DNA of 10,328 nt from a bacterium (GTDB taxonomy: Archaea > Thermoproteota > Nitrososphaeria > Nitrososphaerales > CADDZS01): positions 1-10,328 of the forward strand of contig DAIDAB010000059.1 in the NCBI GenBank assembly GCA_027310845.1. The letters are read 5' to 3'. The position numbers and the translations under genes were made by a program. Under the pieces are notes generated by a model, which made no database searches, had not been told where the DNA came from, and saw nothing but the letters and a program-made list of their open reading frames with translations. Positions 1 to 6,624 of the stretch are shown here, in pieces (positions within the stretch are counted from its first letter, which is position 1; each line of letters opens with the position of its first letter).

Positions 1-157
1 GTCACATCAGCAAGAGGCATCAGATGAGATTTCACGTGTTCATTTGCTTAAACCTTTTGAGCATTTTGAAAGTGAAGATCATCTGTTCATCTTTACGGGA
101 AGTGTCAGAAATTTAAAGCATATTAATTCAAAGCATATTATCGATCATACACATTGA
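1..157 (+). CDS. 3' end of an unrecognised gene (partial at left edge)
   Basis: A frame starting at base 2 stays open for 51 codons and ends in TGA at 155-157; the 5' end lies outside the window. The visible tail is polar and histidine-rich, with LLKPFEHFESEDHLFIFTG in the middle and HIIDHTH at the end. I do not recognise a family. The main support is context: the stop overlaps the TTG start of the next frame by four bases (TTGA, 154-157), a classic arrangement for translational coupling. A tandem 15-base near-repeat (112-126 and 127-141) falls inside the frame and encodes two similar KHI-containing segments. An open run of this length can occur by chance in AT-rich DNA, so confidence is moderate. 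The alternative is that 1-153 is an upstream regulatory region. Confidence 0.5.
   Translation, partial: SHQQEASDEISRVHLLKPFEHFESEDHLFIFTGSVRNLKHINSKHIIDHTH
112..141. repeat. Tandem 15-base near-repeat
   Basis: Bases 112-126 and 127-141 match at 13 of 15 positions and share the exact 11-mer AAAGCATATTA (115-125 and 130-140). If the left-edge frame is translated, the repeat encodes two consecutive KHI segments near its C-terminus. If not, it lies 13-42 bases before the next TTG start and is AT-rich enough to act as a promoter or paired protein-binding site. The sequence alone does not decide between these. Confidence 0.6.
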
Positions 158-606
158 ACAATATCACTCAGGACAGCCCTGATGATCTGAAAGATTTGTG
201 GAAAGATCTTTCAACAGAGCTAGGAACGGATGGTTTTCAAAAACACCTCGACATTCTGAAACATTCTCTCCAGAGCTCGGAGAGCTTTGCTAACAAGATG
301 AAAATTCAGTTCAGTGGGGTGGCGCCTGACAAAGTTGATCCGAACTTAAGACTTGCGGCAAGGAAGGATCTTGTTTCATCACTCCAAGTTCACTCCCTGA
401 CTCTCAATTCGGTTCAGAGCGTGTTCTCAAGCCTGTCGTCAGCGGAAAAGGGACTAGTCCAGAAAGTGCTTGACTGGATCTTGCAAAACATCGTTCAGGT
501 ACTCAGTAGCTATTCTGAGCATCTGAACGTTGACAGCTGGAGTGTAGAAGCTACTGGAGGACTCCCATTGGGAGTGAGCTTCTCCGTGACAATTACATTC
601 AAGTGA
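154..606 (+). CDS. Unknown 150-residue protein, coupled to the phosphoesterase
   Basis: I do not recognise this protein. Residues 1-125 look mainly alpha-helical and amphipathic (LKDLWKDL, HLDILKHSLQ, AEKGLVQKVLDWILQNIVQVL). The last 25 residues turn beta-like (SWSVEATGGLPLGVSFSVTITF). There is no signal peptide, no clear membrane span and no cysteine. The TTG start is chosen because it overlaps the preceding frame's stop by four bases, no ATG precedes it, and an in-frame TAA at 124-126 limits extension. The TGA stop (604-606) directly abuts the TTG of the downstream phosphoesterase in the same reading frame, with no intergenic base. Operon membership with both neighbours is likely. A role as partner or chaperone of the phosphoesterase is only inference. 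Confidence 0.65.
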   Translation: MNNITQDSPDDLKDLWKDLSTELGTDGFQKHLDILKHSLQSSESFANKMKIQFSGVAPDKVDPNLRLAARKDLVSSLQVHSLTLNSVQSVFSSLSSAEKGLVQKVLDWILQNIVQVLSSYSEHLNVDSWSVEATGGLPLGVSFSVTITFK

Positions 607-1647
607 TTGATCTTGGCTTCCGCACCAAGCTTTTCTCAGATACAGCGAATCATAGTTGTGTTGCAGGAGAACCACACATTTGACAATTATTTTGGCGCAT
701 ACCCCAGCTCTGAGGGGACACTCGGGAAAAACATCTGCATCCCCGAGACACCGGGAACCTCAAAGTGCGTCTCACCTTTCCATGATTCCAATTTGACTCC
801 TCTAGATTTGAACCACAATTGGAATTCTGCTCACGCAGACTACGATAGTGGTCAAATGGACGGATTTGTCTATTCTGAAGGAAATAATGAGACGATGGGC
901 TACTACGACCGAGAAGATATTCCCCATTACTGGAGTGCGGCCGACAACTACGTACTGTGCGATCACTACTTCACATCCGTGATGAGTGAGAGTGCGCCAA
1001 ATCACCTGTATCTTGTCGCTGGGACTGCTGGAAGCTTGATAGACGATCGAGTCCCAAGGACGCTTAAGTTTCCGCCCATCTTCAAGCAGCTTGACGAGCA
1101 GAGAATCTCTTGGAAGGTGTACGGATTCACCAAGTGGTATGAGAGCTTTGAATACGTTCAGCAGAATCCCTTAGCTAATCAGAATTTCGCTTCGGCGAGC
1201 TCTTTTGCTTCAGACCTCGCTTCTGGAAATCTCTCAGAGGTCTCATGGATTATAGGCGCTCCTGGAGGAAGCGAGCACCCTCCGCAAAACATCCAGAACG
1301 GCGAGGATTCTGTCGCAAACGAAATTGTGAATGCTGTGGGAGAAAGCAACTATTGGAATTCAATTGCGCTCTTCGTGACCTGGGACGATTATGGAGGCTT
1401 TTACGACCACTTTGCTCCTCCACAAGTAGATCAATTTGGCTACGGTTTCCGTGTTCCATGCCTTGTGATTTCGCCTTACTCGAAGGCAGGTTTCGTCGAT
1501 CCTAGGGTGAATGATCACACTTCAATTCTGAAATTCATCGAAATGCGCTTTGGGCTCAGCTCTCTCAGCACGAGGGACGCCACCGCAAACGATCTCTCGG
1601 AAGCATTCGACTTCTCGAAGCCGCCACGAATCTTTGTCAAGATCTAA
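607..1647 (+). CDS. Phosphoesterase family protein (phospholipase C / acid phosphatase type)
   Basis: Member of the alkaline-phosphatase-fold phosphoesterase family (Pfam PF04185) that includes bacterial phospholipase C and AcpA-type acid phosphatases; it hydrolyses phosphate mono- or diesters in a metal-assisted reaction. Visible motifs, in order: IIVVLQENHTFDNYFG (residues 15-30, with the family's E21-N22 pair), NHNWNSAHADYD (69-80), a central block ending in SAPNHLYLVAGTAG (about 129-142), WDDYGGFYDHFAPP (259-272) and NDHTSILKFIEMRFGL (302-317). At 346 residues it is shorter than many bacterial homologues, which carry C-terminal extensions. There is no N-terminal signal peptide: the catalytic core begins about 14 residues after the start, although most relatives are exported. 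The start is TTG at 607 (TTG at 613 also possible), directly after the TGA of the preceding gene. No Shine-Dalgarno sequence is seen, suggesting coupling by reinitiation. The exact substrate cannot be assigned. Confidence 0.9.
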   Translation: MILASAPSFSQIQRIIVVLQENHTFDNYFGAYPSSEGTLGKNICIPETPGTSKCVSPFHDSNLTPLDLNHNWNSAHADYDSGQMDGFVYSEGNNETMGYYDREDIPHYWSAADNYVLCDHYFTSVMSESAPNHLYLVAGTAGSLIDDRVPRTLKFPPIFKQLDEQRISWKVYGFTKWYESFEYVQQNPLANQNFASASSFASDLASGNLSEVSWIIGAPGGSEHPPQNIQNGEDSVANEIVNAVGESNYWNSIALFVTWDDYGGFYDHFAPPQVDQFGYGFRVPCLVISPYSKAGFVDPRVNDHTSILKFIEMRFGLSSLSTRDATANDLSEAFDFSKPPRIFVKI

Positions 1648-1658
1648 TTTTTCTTTCT
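1648..1658 (+). terminator. T-rich termination tract after the phosphoesterase gene
   Basis: The run TTTTTCTTTCT starts immediately after the TAA stop. Archaeal RNA polymerase typically terminates at such T-rich tracts without a strong hairpin. It would close the three-gene unit 1-1647. A 7-bp inverted repeat follows at 1695-1701 / 1722-1728 (CCTCTAA / TTAGAGG, 20-base loop) but has no T tract after it. Confidence 0.55.
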
Positions 1659-1790
1659 CAACATGCTTCGTCCTATTAGGTGAAACATTTCTCTCCTCTA
1701 AAGACAGTGGCGCTAGAATTATTAGAGGCGCAATACTAATCTGATGAATTTCATTGAAGCTTTCAAGTTGGCGCCGCACTTGCAATCATC

Positions 1791-2030
1791 ATGATTTTGG
1801 TCATGACAAGGGCGGCTATCACGTACCAACACTTTGACACGGGAAATCTCTCAAACAGCGATTCCTCCACTTTAAGCAACGTTGCTTTTAGCAGAACACT
1901 ATTCACCAGTGAGACATCAGTCTATTCAATTGGAAGTTCTGCCCTATGGACGACCTATCACATGGACAATTCGAGGAGCGGATTCGTATTTGTAGCATCG
2001 GGAAACGTGATCAGTGCTTTCAGTATATGA
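1791..2030 (+). CDS. Weak small ORF, membrane-anchored or secreted protein, possibly frameshifted
   Basis: A 79-codon frame of unknown function. Codon choice looks like that of neighbouring genes rather than random. The frame is open back to 1758 with no alternative start, and that extension encodes a hydrophobic stretch (VGAALAIIMILVM) resembling an N-terminal membrane anchor, followed by a Ser/Thr-rich domain. A TATA-like AATTATTA (about 1717-1724) sits about 26 bases before an ATG at 1744. That ATG reads MNFIEAF in a different frame and stops at 1792-1794. Promoter placement and hydrophobic segment together suggest one gene starting at 1744 whose frame is broken around 1755-1775 by a real frameshift or an assembly error. 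Alternatively it may simply be non-coding; no homologue is recognised. Confidence 0.35.
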   Translation: MILVMTRAAITYQHFDTGNLSNSDSSTLSNVAFSRTLFTSETSVYSIGSSALWTTYHMDNSRSGFVFVASGNVISAFSI

Positions 2031-2126
2031 TCCGCGAGCTTTCCTGCAAATGCTGGCCAAATACATCGGAAGCTGTGTAGAAAAGATACCTACAGCATCA
2101 TATCAAATTTGAACTCTCAATGTAAA

Positions 2127-2558
2127 TCAGAATAATGGAGCCTGCAGTCTAGCGATCTGCGTTGAAATTTTGTCAACGTATTCCTCGAGTCTTCGAAGTA
2201 TCGTCCTCGAAGTCACAGCCCCGATGATTTTCTCATCTTGGGTCACTAGAACTCTTCTTATCCCGCGCTCAGCCATTAGCTTCGCTACAGAATCGATTCC
2301 ATCACTTGATTTTACAGTCACGAGGCTTGGGCTCATGATCTCTCCCAGCTTGACCGATGAGGGGTCTCTGCCTTCAGAGACAATTTTAGCAAGGAAATCC
2401 CATTCTGTAACCATCCCCTCTGGTTCTCCCTTAGAGGAAATTACCACGATGAAACCATGATGTTTTTCCTTCATTTGCCTTGCCGCGTCTAGTGCGTTGG
2501 CTTCTCGGCCAAGTGATATGAAGTCGGGCTCTACGATATCCTTTGCAACCAAAACCAT
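2127..2558 (-). CDS. Two-CBS-domain protein
   Basis: A 143-residue protein made almost entirely of two CBS motifs, about residues 5-62 (VAKDIVEPDFISLG ... HHGFIVVISSKGEPEGMVTEWDFL) and 70-130 (GEIMSPSLVTVKSSDGIDSVAKLM ... RRVLVTQDEKIIGAVTSRTIL). The two pair into a Bateman module that in characterised relatives binds adenosine nucleotides or S-adenosylmethionine and senses energy or metabolite state. No catalytic or DNA-binding domain is attached, as is common for small archaeal CBS proteins. The ATG lies 15 bases after the stop of the upstream transporter gene, with a GGTGAGG-like Shine-Dalgarno reaching into the transporter's stop region, so the pair is very likely cotranscribed. The ligand and whether it affects the transporter are unknown. 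Confidence 0.88.
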   Translation of the reverse strand: MVLVAKDIVEPDFISLGREANALDAARQMKEKHHGFIVVISSKGEPEGMVTEWDFLAKIVSEGRDPSSVKLGEIMSPSLVTVKSSDGIDSVAKLMAERGIRRVLVTQDEKIIGAVTSRTILRRLEEYVDKISTQIARLQAPLF

Positions 2559-2573
2559 TTGGTAGTTTTCGCC

Positions 2574-3986
2574 TCACCTTGCTTTTGTCGATCCTCTCAG
2601 GAACGAAGCGATGGCGGCTACCGCACTGAGCACTGTCATAAAAAGGAATATCCTGTGCATCGCATCTATGAAGAGACCAAGATTAACTTCCCCTGACTTT
2701 ACTGGCAACCCTGCAAAGATAGCCTGGAGCGTGCTGAGCGGCATACTTGTGGCCATGATTGCAAACGCTATCCCAAGACTGAGCAGCATCCCGGTATTCA
2801 CAAGAGTTGAAAGCATCCCCGACGCAATTCCTCGGCGCATTACAGGCACGGAATTCATTATCGATGCTATATTGGGTGATACGAAAAGCCCACCTCCAAT
2901 ACCCGTGAGTATCATAGGGATTACAAATGTGGAATAAGGCGTTCCGAGAGGCATCAAGGAGAACCCAAGGAAGGCTATTGCCGATATCACCATTCCCCCT
3001 GTTGCGAAGCTTCTCGACCCATAATTGTCAGAAAGGTATCCACTGATAGGGCCGAATACGACAAAGGCTACTGAGAACGGAATCAGCATCAATCCAGCAG
3101 TTAGAGCATCAAGCAGTAAGACACCTTGAAAATAAAACACTAGCACGAATGAAACTGCACCTCTTGAGATCGATGCGAGGAGGTTGCTCAAGATCCCAGC
3201 GCTGAACGCGCGAACCCTGAATAGTTTAAGGTCCATCATTGGAAATCTGATTTTCATTTCGGCGTACACAAATGCCCCGATGAGGATCAATCCGAAGATC
3301 ATTAATCCTATTTGAGGTAGAGCCCATCCGCTGACAGAACCGAAGACAAGTCCGAGCAGGAAAATCGTGAGTCCAATTCCAAAAAGGGCCATTCCGATAA
3401 CATCTGGCCTTTCCCCTCTTGTCTGAACGCTGAGCTCCTTCAGTTTCACATACGCCCACACAGTCGCGAAGGTCCCCACGGGGAGGTTGATCCAGAATAT
3501 TGACTGCCATCCGAGCGTTGAGGTCAGTACACCACCTGCAACGAGACCTATGACCGATCCTGCCACGCCTCCTACCTGGTTAATCCCAAGAGCTCGGCCA
3601 CGCTCTGTCGGGGGAAACGCATCAGTGATTATCGCAGTCCCATTTGCGAATATCAAAGCGCCCCCGAGCCCTTGGATTAGTCGAAAGATGATTAGAGAGA
3701 AACCGTTGATCGAAATGCTGCAGAGTCCAGATCCTACAGTGAAAATGGCAAAGCCGATGTTATACATTTTGATTCGACCGTAGATGTCGGCAAGCCTCCC
3801 TATCGCAAGGAGTATTGTTGCTATTACGAGTGTGTAACCCATGATTATCCAGATTGCATCCGCTGTGGGCGTATCTGGAAGTTTCCTGATGATGGTCGGA
3901 AGCGAGATCAGCACTATGTTTGAATCAAGAAGTGCCATAAAGCTCGCAATTGAGGTGTTTGTCAACACGACGTACTTGTACTGCAA
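2574..3986 (-). CDS. MFS transporter, DHA2 (EmrB/QacA-type) drug:H+ antiporter family
   Basis: A 470-residue, highly hydrophobic protein with about 14 membrane segments, the size expected for DHA2 exporters, which couple proton influx to efflux of drugs or other amphipathic molecules across the cytoplasmic membrane. Visible motifs: the helix-1 signature around LLDSNIVLISLP (residues 19-30, Asp21), motif A GRLADIYGR (63-71), motif B RLIQGLGGA (102-110, Arg102) and a motif-C-like GLVAGG (147-152) before LGWQSIFWINLPVG. The start is TTG at 3984-3986: an in-frame TAG lies two codons upstream, and the next ATG (residue 17) would delete part of helix 1. An AGGGGAGG sequence lies about 16 bases before the start, farther than an optimal Shine-Dalgarno. 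It precedes the CBS gene in a likely operon. The substrate cannot be inferred. Confidence 0.93.
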   Translation of the reverse strand: MQYKYVVLTNTSIASFMALLDSNIVLISLPTIIRKLPDTPTADAIWIIMGYTLVIATILLAIGRLADIYGRIKMYNIGFAIFTVGSGLCSISINGFSLIIFRLIQGLGGALIFANGTAIITDAFPPTERGRALGINQVGGVAGSVIGLVAGGVLTSTLGWQSIFWINLPVGTFATVWAYVKLKELSVQTRGERPDVIGMALFGIGLTIFLLGLVFGSVSGWALPQIGLMIFGLILIGAFVYAEMKIRFPMMDLKLFRVRAFSAGILSNLLASISRGAVSFVLVFYFQGVLLLDALTAGLMLIPFSVAFVVFGPISGYLSDNYGSRSFATGGMVISAIAFLGFSLMPLGTPYSTFVIPMILTGIGGGLFVSPNIASIMNSVPVMRRGIASGMLSTLVNTGMLLSLGIAFAIMATSMPLSTLQAIFAGLPVKSGEVNLGLFIDAMHRIFLFMTVLSAVAAIASFLRGSTKAR

Positions 3987-4051
3987 ATGCTAATTGAACG
4001 AGCCTCCCCTACGTTCTATCAATAAAGATTTGTAGAATCGTGGAAAGATAC

Positions 4052-4483
4052 TTAGTTTTGGGGCTTACTGGTTTGCAAATCCGCAGGGGACTTGGCTTTC
4101 TTCACTAAACTACTATGGTAGGCTATTCTCAGGACAACGAAGGCGATTGGAAAAGCGTAAAATCCAAGAAACTGCAGTAAGCCGTCTGCGGTTACGAGCC
4201 AGCTTCGCCCAAACTCACTGAGAATCCCGACATGAGCCGGAGTGCTCGCAGAAAGTATTGGAGCGATCACTCCGAGTACCGTCGAGATGTTGATTGCAAT
4301 CATTCTTCCCTTGGAAACGAAATATGCCAAGGTGTAGAGCAGGATCACTGCGACAAGTGTGAGATTGATCAGAAGCATTGAAACCTGGTTGTAGGCGTAG
4401 AGAAGTATGTCTCCAATGGAGAGCGAGAGAGCTGAACCTAGAAGCAACATGCTTAACAGTTTCAAAAGAACTGATCTGCGCAA
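4052..4483 (-). CDS. Small four-helix membrane protein, unknown function
   Basis: A 143-residue protein with four predicted membrane segments at about 6-29, 35-56, 61-80 and 100-121, then a polar, basic C-terminal tail. No conserved catalytic motif or recognised family. The start is TTG at 4481-4483; residues 1-9 (MRRSVLLKL) give a positive-inside N-terminus to helix 1. A weak TATA-like CTATTTTG lies at 4510-4517 on this strand, about 30 bases before the start, which would give a nearly leaderless message. Sixty-five bases separate its stop from the transporter gene on the same strand, so the two could be cotranscribed, but a separate transporter promoter is equally possible. Confidence 0.72.
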   Translation of the reverse strand: MRRSVLLKLLSMLLLGSALSLSIGDILLYAYNQVSMLLINLTLVAVILLYTLAYFVSKGRMIAINISTVLGVIAPILSASTPAHVGILSEFGRSWLVTADGLLQFLGFYAFPIAFVVLRIAYHSSLVKKAKSPADLQTSKPQN

Positions 4484-4565
4484 TTATGACCACTGAATTG
4501 GATTTGGCACAAAATAGCGTTTCAAAAGTCTAGCTGTTCTTCGTTCCCAAAGACTGGAGTTGGCG

Positions 4566-4580
4566 GAATTTTTCAAATTC
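4566..4580. promoter_or_regulatory. Palindrome upstream of the hsp20 promoter (candidate operator)
   Basis: GAATTT-TTC-AAATTC is a perfect 6-3-6 inverted repeat ending 20 bases before the hsp20 TATA box and in the divergent region shared with the minus-strand membrane protein gene. The position is suitable for an upstream-binding regulator. It does not match a heat-shock operator that I can name with confidence; the assignment rests on symmetry and position only. Confidence 0.3.
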
Positions 4581-4600
4581 AGGCGTTAATCCACGATAAG

Positions 4601-4608
4601 CTTTTAAT
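4601..4608 (+). promoter_or_regulatory. TATA box of hsp20
   Basis: CTTTTAAT is centred about 28 bases before the hsp20 ATG. With the usual archaeal spacing of about 26 bases from box centre to transcription start, the mRNA would begin at or within a few bases of the ATG and be effectively leaderless, consistent with no Shine-Dalgarno sequence before 4633. Confidence 0.6.
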
Positions 4609-4632
4609 GCGGAAACGGGATTTCTGCAGTCT

Positions 4633-5025
4633 ATGAGCTTGCTCTTGCGTGGTCTATCAAAGGAATTTATGAAGGAAATTGGGGCGAGATCTAGGGAGAT
4701 GTATGAGCTATTGACTCCGGCCGTCGACATTTACGAGGACGGAAGTGATCTCGTTGTGGTGCTTGACATGCCAGGTTTCGAGAAGGATAGAATTAGAACA
4801 CGCCTTCAGGAAGGCTACCTGACAGTCAGTGCAAAGCGTGATCCTATCGATGCTGATGGCGTGGTTTACTGGCAACAGAGACCTTTGAACGTGAGCAAGC
4901 GGATACCTCTTCCAGTCAAAGTTCACACCGACGAGGATGCAGAGACTGTCACTGCGAAATATGACAATGGAGTTCTGACAGTCAGGCTTCCGATAAAGGG
5001 TGTTGGAAGAATCAAAATCCAGTGA
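4633..5025 (+). CDS. Small heat shock protein Hsp20 / alpha-crystallin family
   Basis: ATP-independent cytoplasmic chaperone that forms large oligomers and holds unfolding proteins for refolding. The alpha-crystallin domain spans about residues 29-120 (PAVDIYEDGSDLVVVLDMPGF near the start; YDNGVLTVRLP at 110-120, the conserved G-V-L strand). The C-terminal I-x-I anchor used in oligomer assembly is present as Ile127-Lys-Ile129, one residue from the end. The N-terminal arm is short (about 28 residues), and the 130-residue total is at the small end of the family. The ATG at 4633 is supported by the TATA box at 4601-4608. The gene stands alone between divergent and convergent neighbours. Heat or stress induction is typical of the family and not shown directly here. 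Confidence 0.93.
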   Translation: MSLLLRGLSKEFMKEIGARSREMYELLTPAVDIYEDGSDLVVVLDMPGFEKDRIRTRLQEGYLTVSAKRDPIDADGVVYWQQRPLNVSKRIPLPVKVHTDEDAETVTAKYDNGVLTVRLPIKGVGRIKIQ

Positions 5026-5030
5026 TTTCT

Positions 5031-6596
5031 CTATTCACGCGAACCAACTACAGCGAGCACGAGAAGTAGAAGAGAACCTGCAAGCGCTAATTTACCTGGG
5101 GTCGTACTCAGAAAGAACAGCGAGGCTACAACAGCACTAGCTCCGAGACCTGCAAGCATCCCAGAACCAAACAGTCTCATTCGGCGAGATTCATTTCCAA
5201 GAAGCGCGCCCGTTCTTCGACTCTCCAGCATTGTCTTGAGAAGCGGCGCTACATCAATTGAAGCATCGACTGCTTGGCCAAGCTTCTTTAGAGCATCTTT
5301 AAGATCTTCCTTGTAGGCCTCCTTGAGTAACCCTTCATCTTCCAACAGTCCACCGAGTATTTTCACAAAGCGAAAATTCTGATCCAGTTTAAGGCATATT
5401 CCCTCCAGAATCGATAGCATTCTCATGTATAGTACGAGGTTCTTAGGAAGCTTGAACGGAAATTGGTAGATCGTCCTGTTCGCTATTTCCATTAGAGCCT
5501 TTACCTCGGTTTCCTCGACTTTCCTTCCCTGCATGTCTGCGAAAGCTAGCTCTATTCCACTTCGTATGACATATCTGTTTGCAAGCGGCTGGAGAACGCC
5601 TAATTCAAGCATAACATCAACAAGTCGCGAAGCATCATAGTCAGCGATGGCAGTATAGAACCGGATTAGAAGAGTACGGGTTTGGTCATCTAGAGAACCA
5701 GTCATCCCAAAATCGTAAAGAGCAATCCTTCCATCCTGCGCAATCGAAATATTTCCAGGATGTGGATCTGCGTGAAACATGTCTTGGCTCAGCAACATTT
5801 TAAAAAAGAGCTTTGCAACTCGACGAGCTAGTTTTTTCCTGTCAACACCGGCCTTGTCAAGAGCTTCGATATCGCTTATCTTAATGCCTGGCAAATACTC
5901 GAGGACGAGAATCCGATCAGTAGAGATCTCGGGAAAAATGTCCGGAATAACGACATCGCGGTCTGATTTTAGATTCCTCTTTATCGTCAAAAGGTGCGAT
6001 GCCTCTATCTTGTAATCCAATTCCTCTTGCACAGTTTCCGCGAACTGGTCTACGACTGACTCAGCAGTGAATCGAAGTGATGAGTCAATGAACCTTCCAA
6101 CAAGAGGAACAAGTCGTTGGAGCACTTTTGTGTCAAGGGCGACCATTTCGCGTATCCCAGGCCGGTTTACCTTGACTACAACGTCCCTTCCCCTATACTT
6201 CGCCCTATAGACCTGCCCCAGGCTTGCACCAGTCACTGCGTTTTGATCGAATCTATCGAAGATCCGCTCGATTTGACCCAGGTCCTTGGCTAGAATTTCT
6301 TGAACTTCTCCAAAGGGAGCAGGCGGAACTTCGTCTTGGAGCTTTGCAAATTCCTCTATGTACGGCTGGGGTAGTAGATCTGGTCTAACCGAAAGAAGCT
6401 GCCCCAGTTTGATGTAAGCAGGTCCAAGCTCTATGAATGATTGCACGGCCTTTTTCGCATGGCGAGCGTACTTCTCAGGGTTGCGAATCTTTCCATCTGC
6501 CTTGCGTATCTCCCTCCTGTCACTTCTATAGCGAAGCCCAATCGGAAGCAGTTTCCAGATGACATGAAGTAATCTCTTTGTCTCTGGTTTTAGCAT
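5031..6596 (-). CDS. ABC1/UbiB family atypical kinase
   Basis: A 521-residue member of the ABC1/ADCK/UbiB protein-kinase-like family. Family landmarks: KxGQ motif K63-L-G-Q66 in the N-terminal extension; Ala-rich-loop equivalent TGASLGQVYRA (122-132); VAIK-type lysine K142 (VVVKVNRPG); EELDYKIEA (191-199); catalytic-loop equivalent HADPHPGN (275-282, Asp277); metal-binding D295-F-G297. Two hydrophobic segments at about 479-497 and 501-518 form a C-terminal membrane hairpin. Characterised relatives (UbiB, Coq8/ADCK3) are membrane-associated ATPases needed for ubiquinone synthesis. Archaea usually lack ubiquinone, so a role in menaquinone or other isoprenoid-lipid handling is inference. The first loop residue position has T-G where many members have A-A or K-A. 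The ATG is 28 bases after the stop of the upstream small membrane protein; the two are likely cotranscribed. Confidence 0.93.
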   Translation of the reverse strand: MLKPETKRLLHVIWKLLPIGLRYRSDRREIRKADGKIRNPEKYARHAKKAVQSFIELGPAYIKLGQLLSVRPDLLPQPYIEEFAKLQDEVPPAPFGEVQEILAKDLGQIERIFDRFDQNAVTGASLGQVYRAKYRGRDVVVKVNRPGIREMVALDTKVLQRLVPLVGRFIDSSLRFTAESVVDQFAETVQEELDYKIEASHLLTIKRNLKSDRDVVIPDIFPEISTDRILVLEYLPGIKISDIEALDKAGVDRKKLARRVAKLFFKMLLSQDMFHADPHPGNISIAQDGRIALYDFGMTGSLDDQTRTLLIRFYTAIADYDASRLVDVMLELGVLQPLANRYVIRSGIELAFADMQGRKVEETEVKALMEIANRTIYQFPFKLPKNLVLYMRMLSILEGICLKLDQNFRFVKILGGLLEDEGLLKEAYKEDLKDALKKLGQAVDASIDVAPLLKTMLESRRTGALLGNESRRMRLFGSGMLAGLGASAVVASLFFLSTTPGKLALAGSLLLLVLAVVGSRE

Positions 6597-6624
6597 AGCT
6601 GTCGTCGGAACCCCAAAAATCTTC

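Noticed and set aside
1522..1785. Minus-strand 87-codon frame across the end of the phosphoesterase gene
   Set aside because: It is a shadow of the coding strand with no recognisable protein features, and it crosses the terminator tract.
2068..2096. Imperfect inverted repeat GCTGTGTAG ... CTACAGC after the CBS gene, as a possible terminator
   Set aside because: The stem needs a two-base bulge and no T-tract follows on the relevant strand, so it is too weak to call.
3226..3783. Frames of 94 and 98 codons inside the MFS gene
   Set aside because: Both lie within the well-supported transporter and lack any family resemblance.
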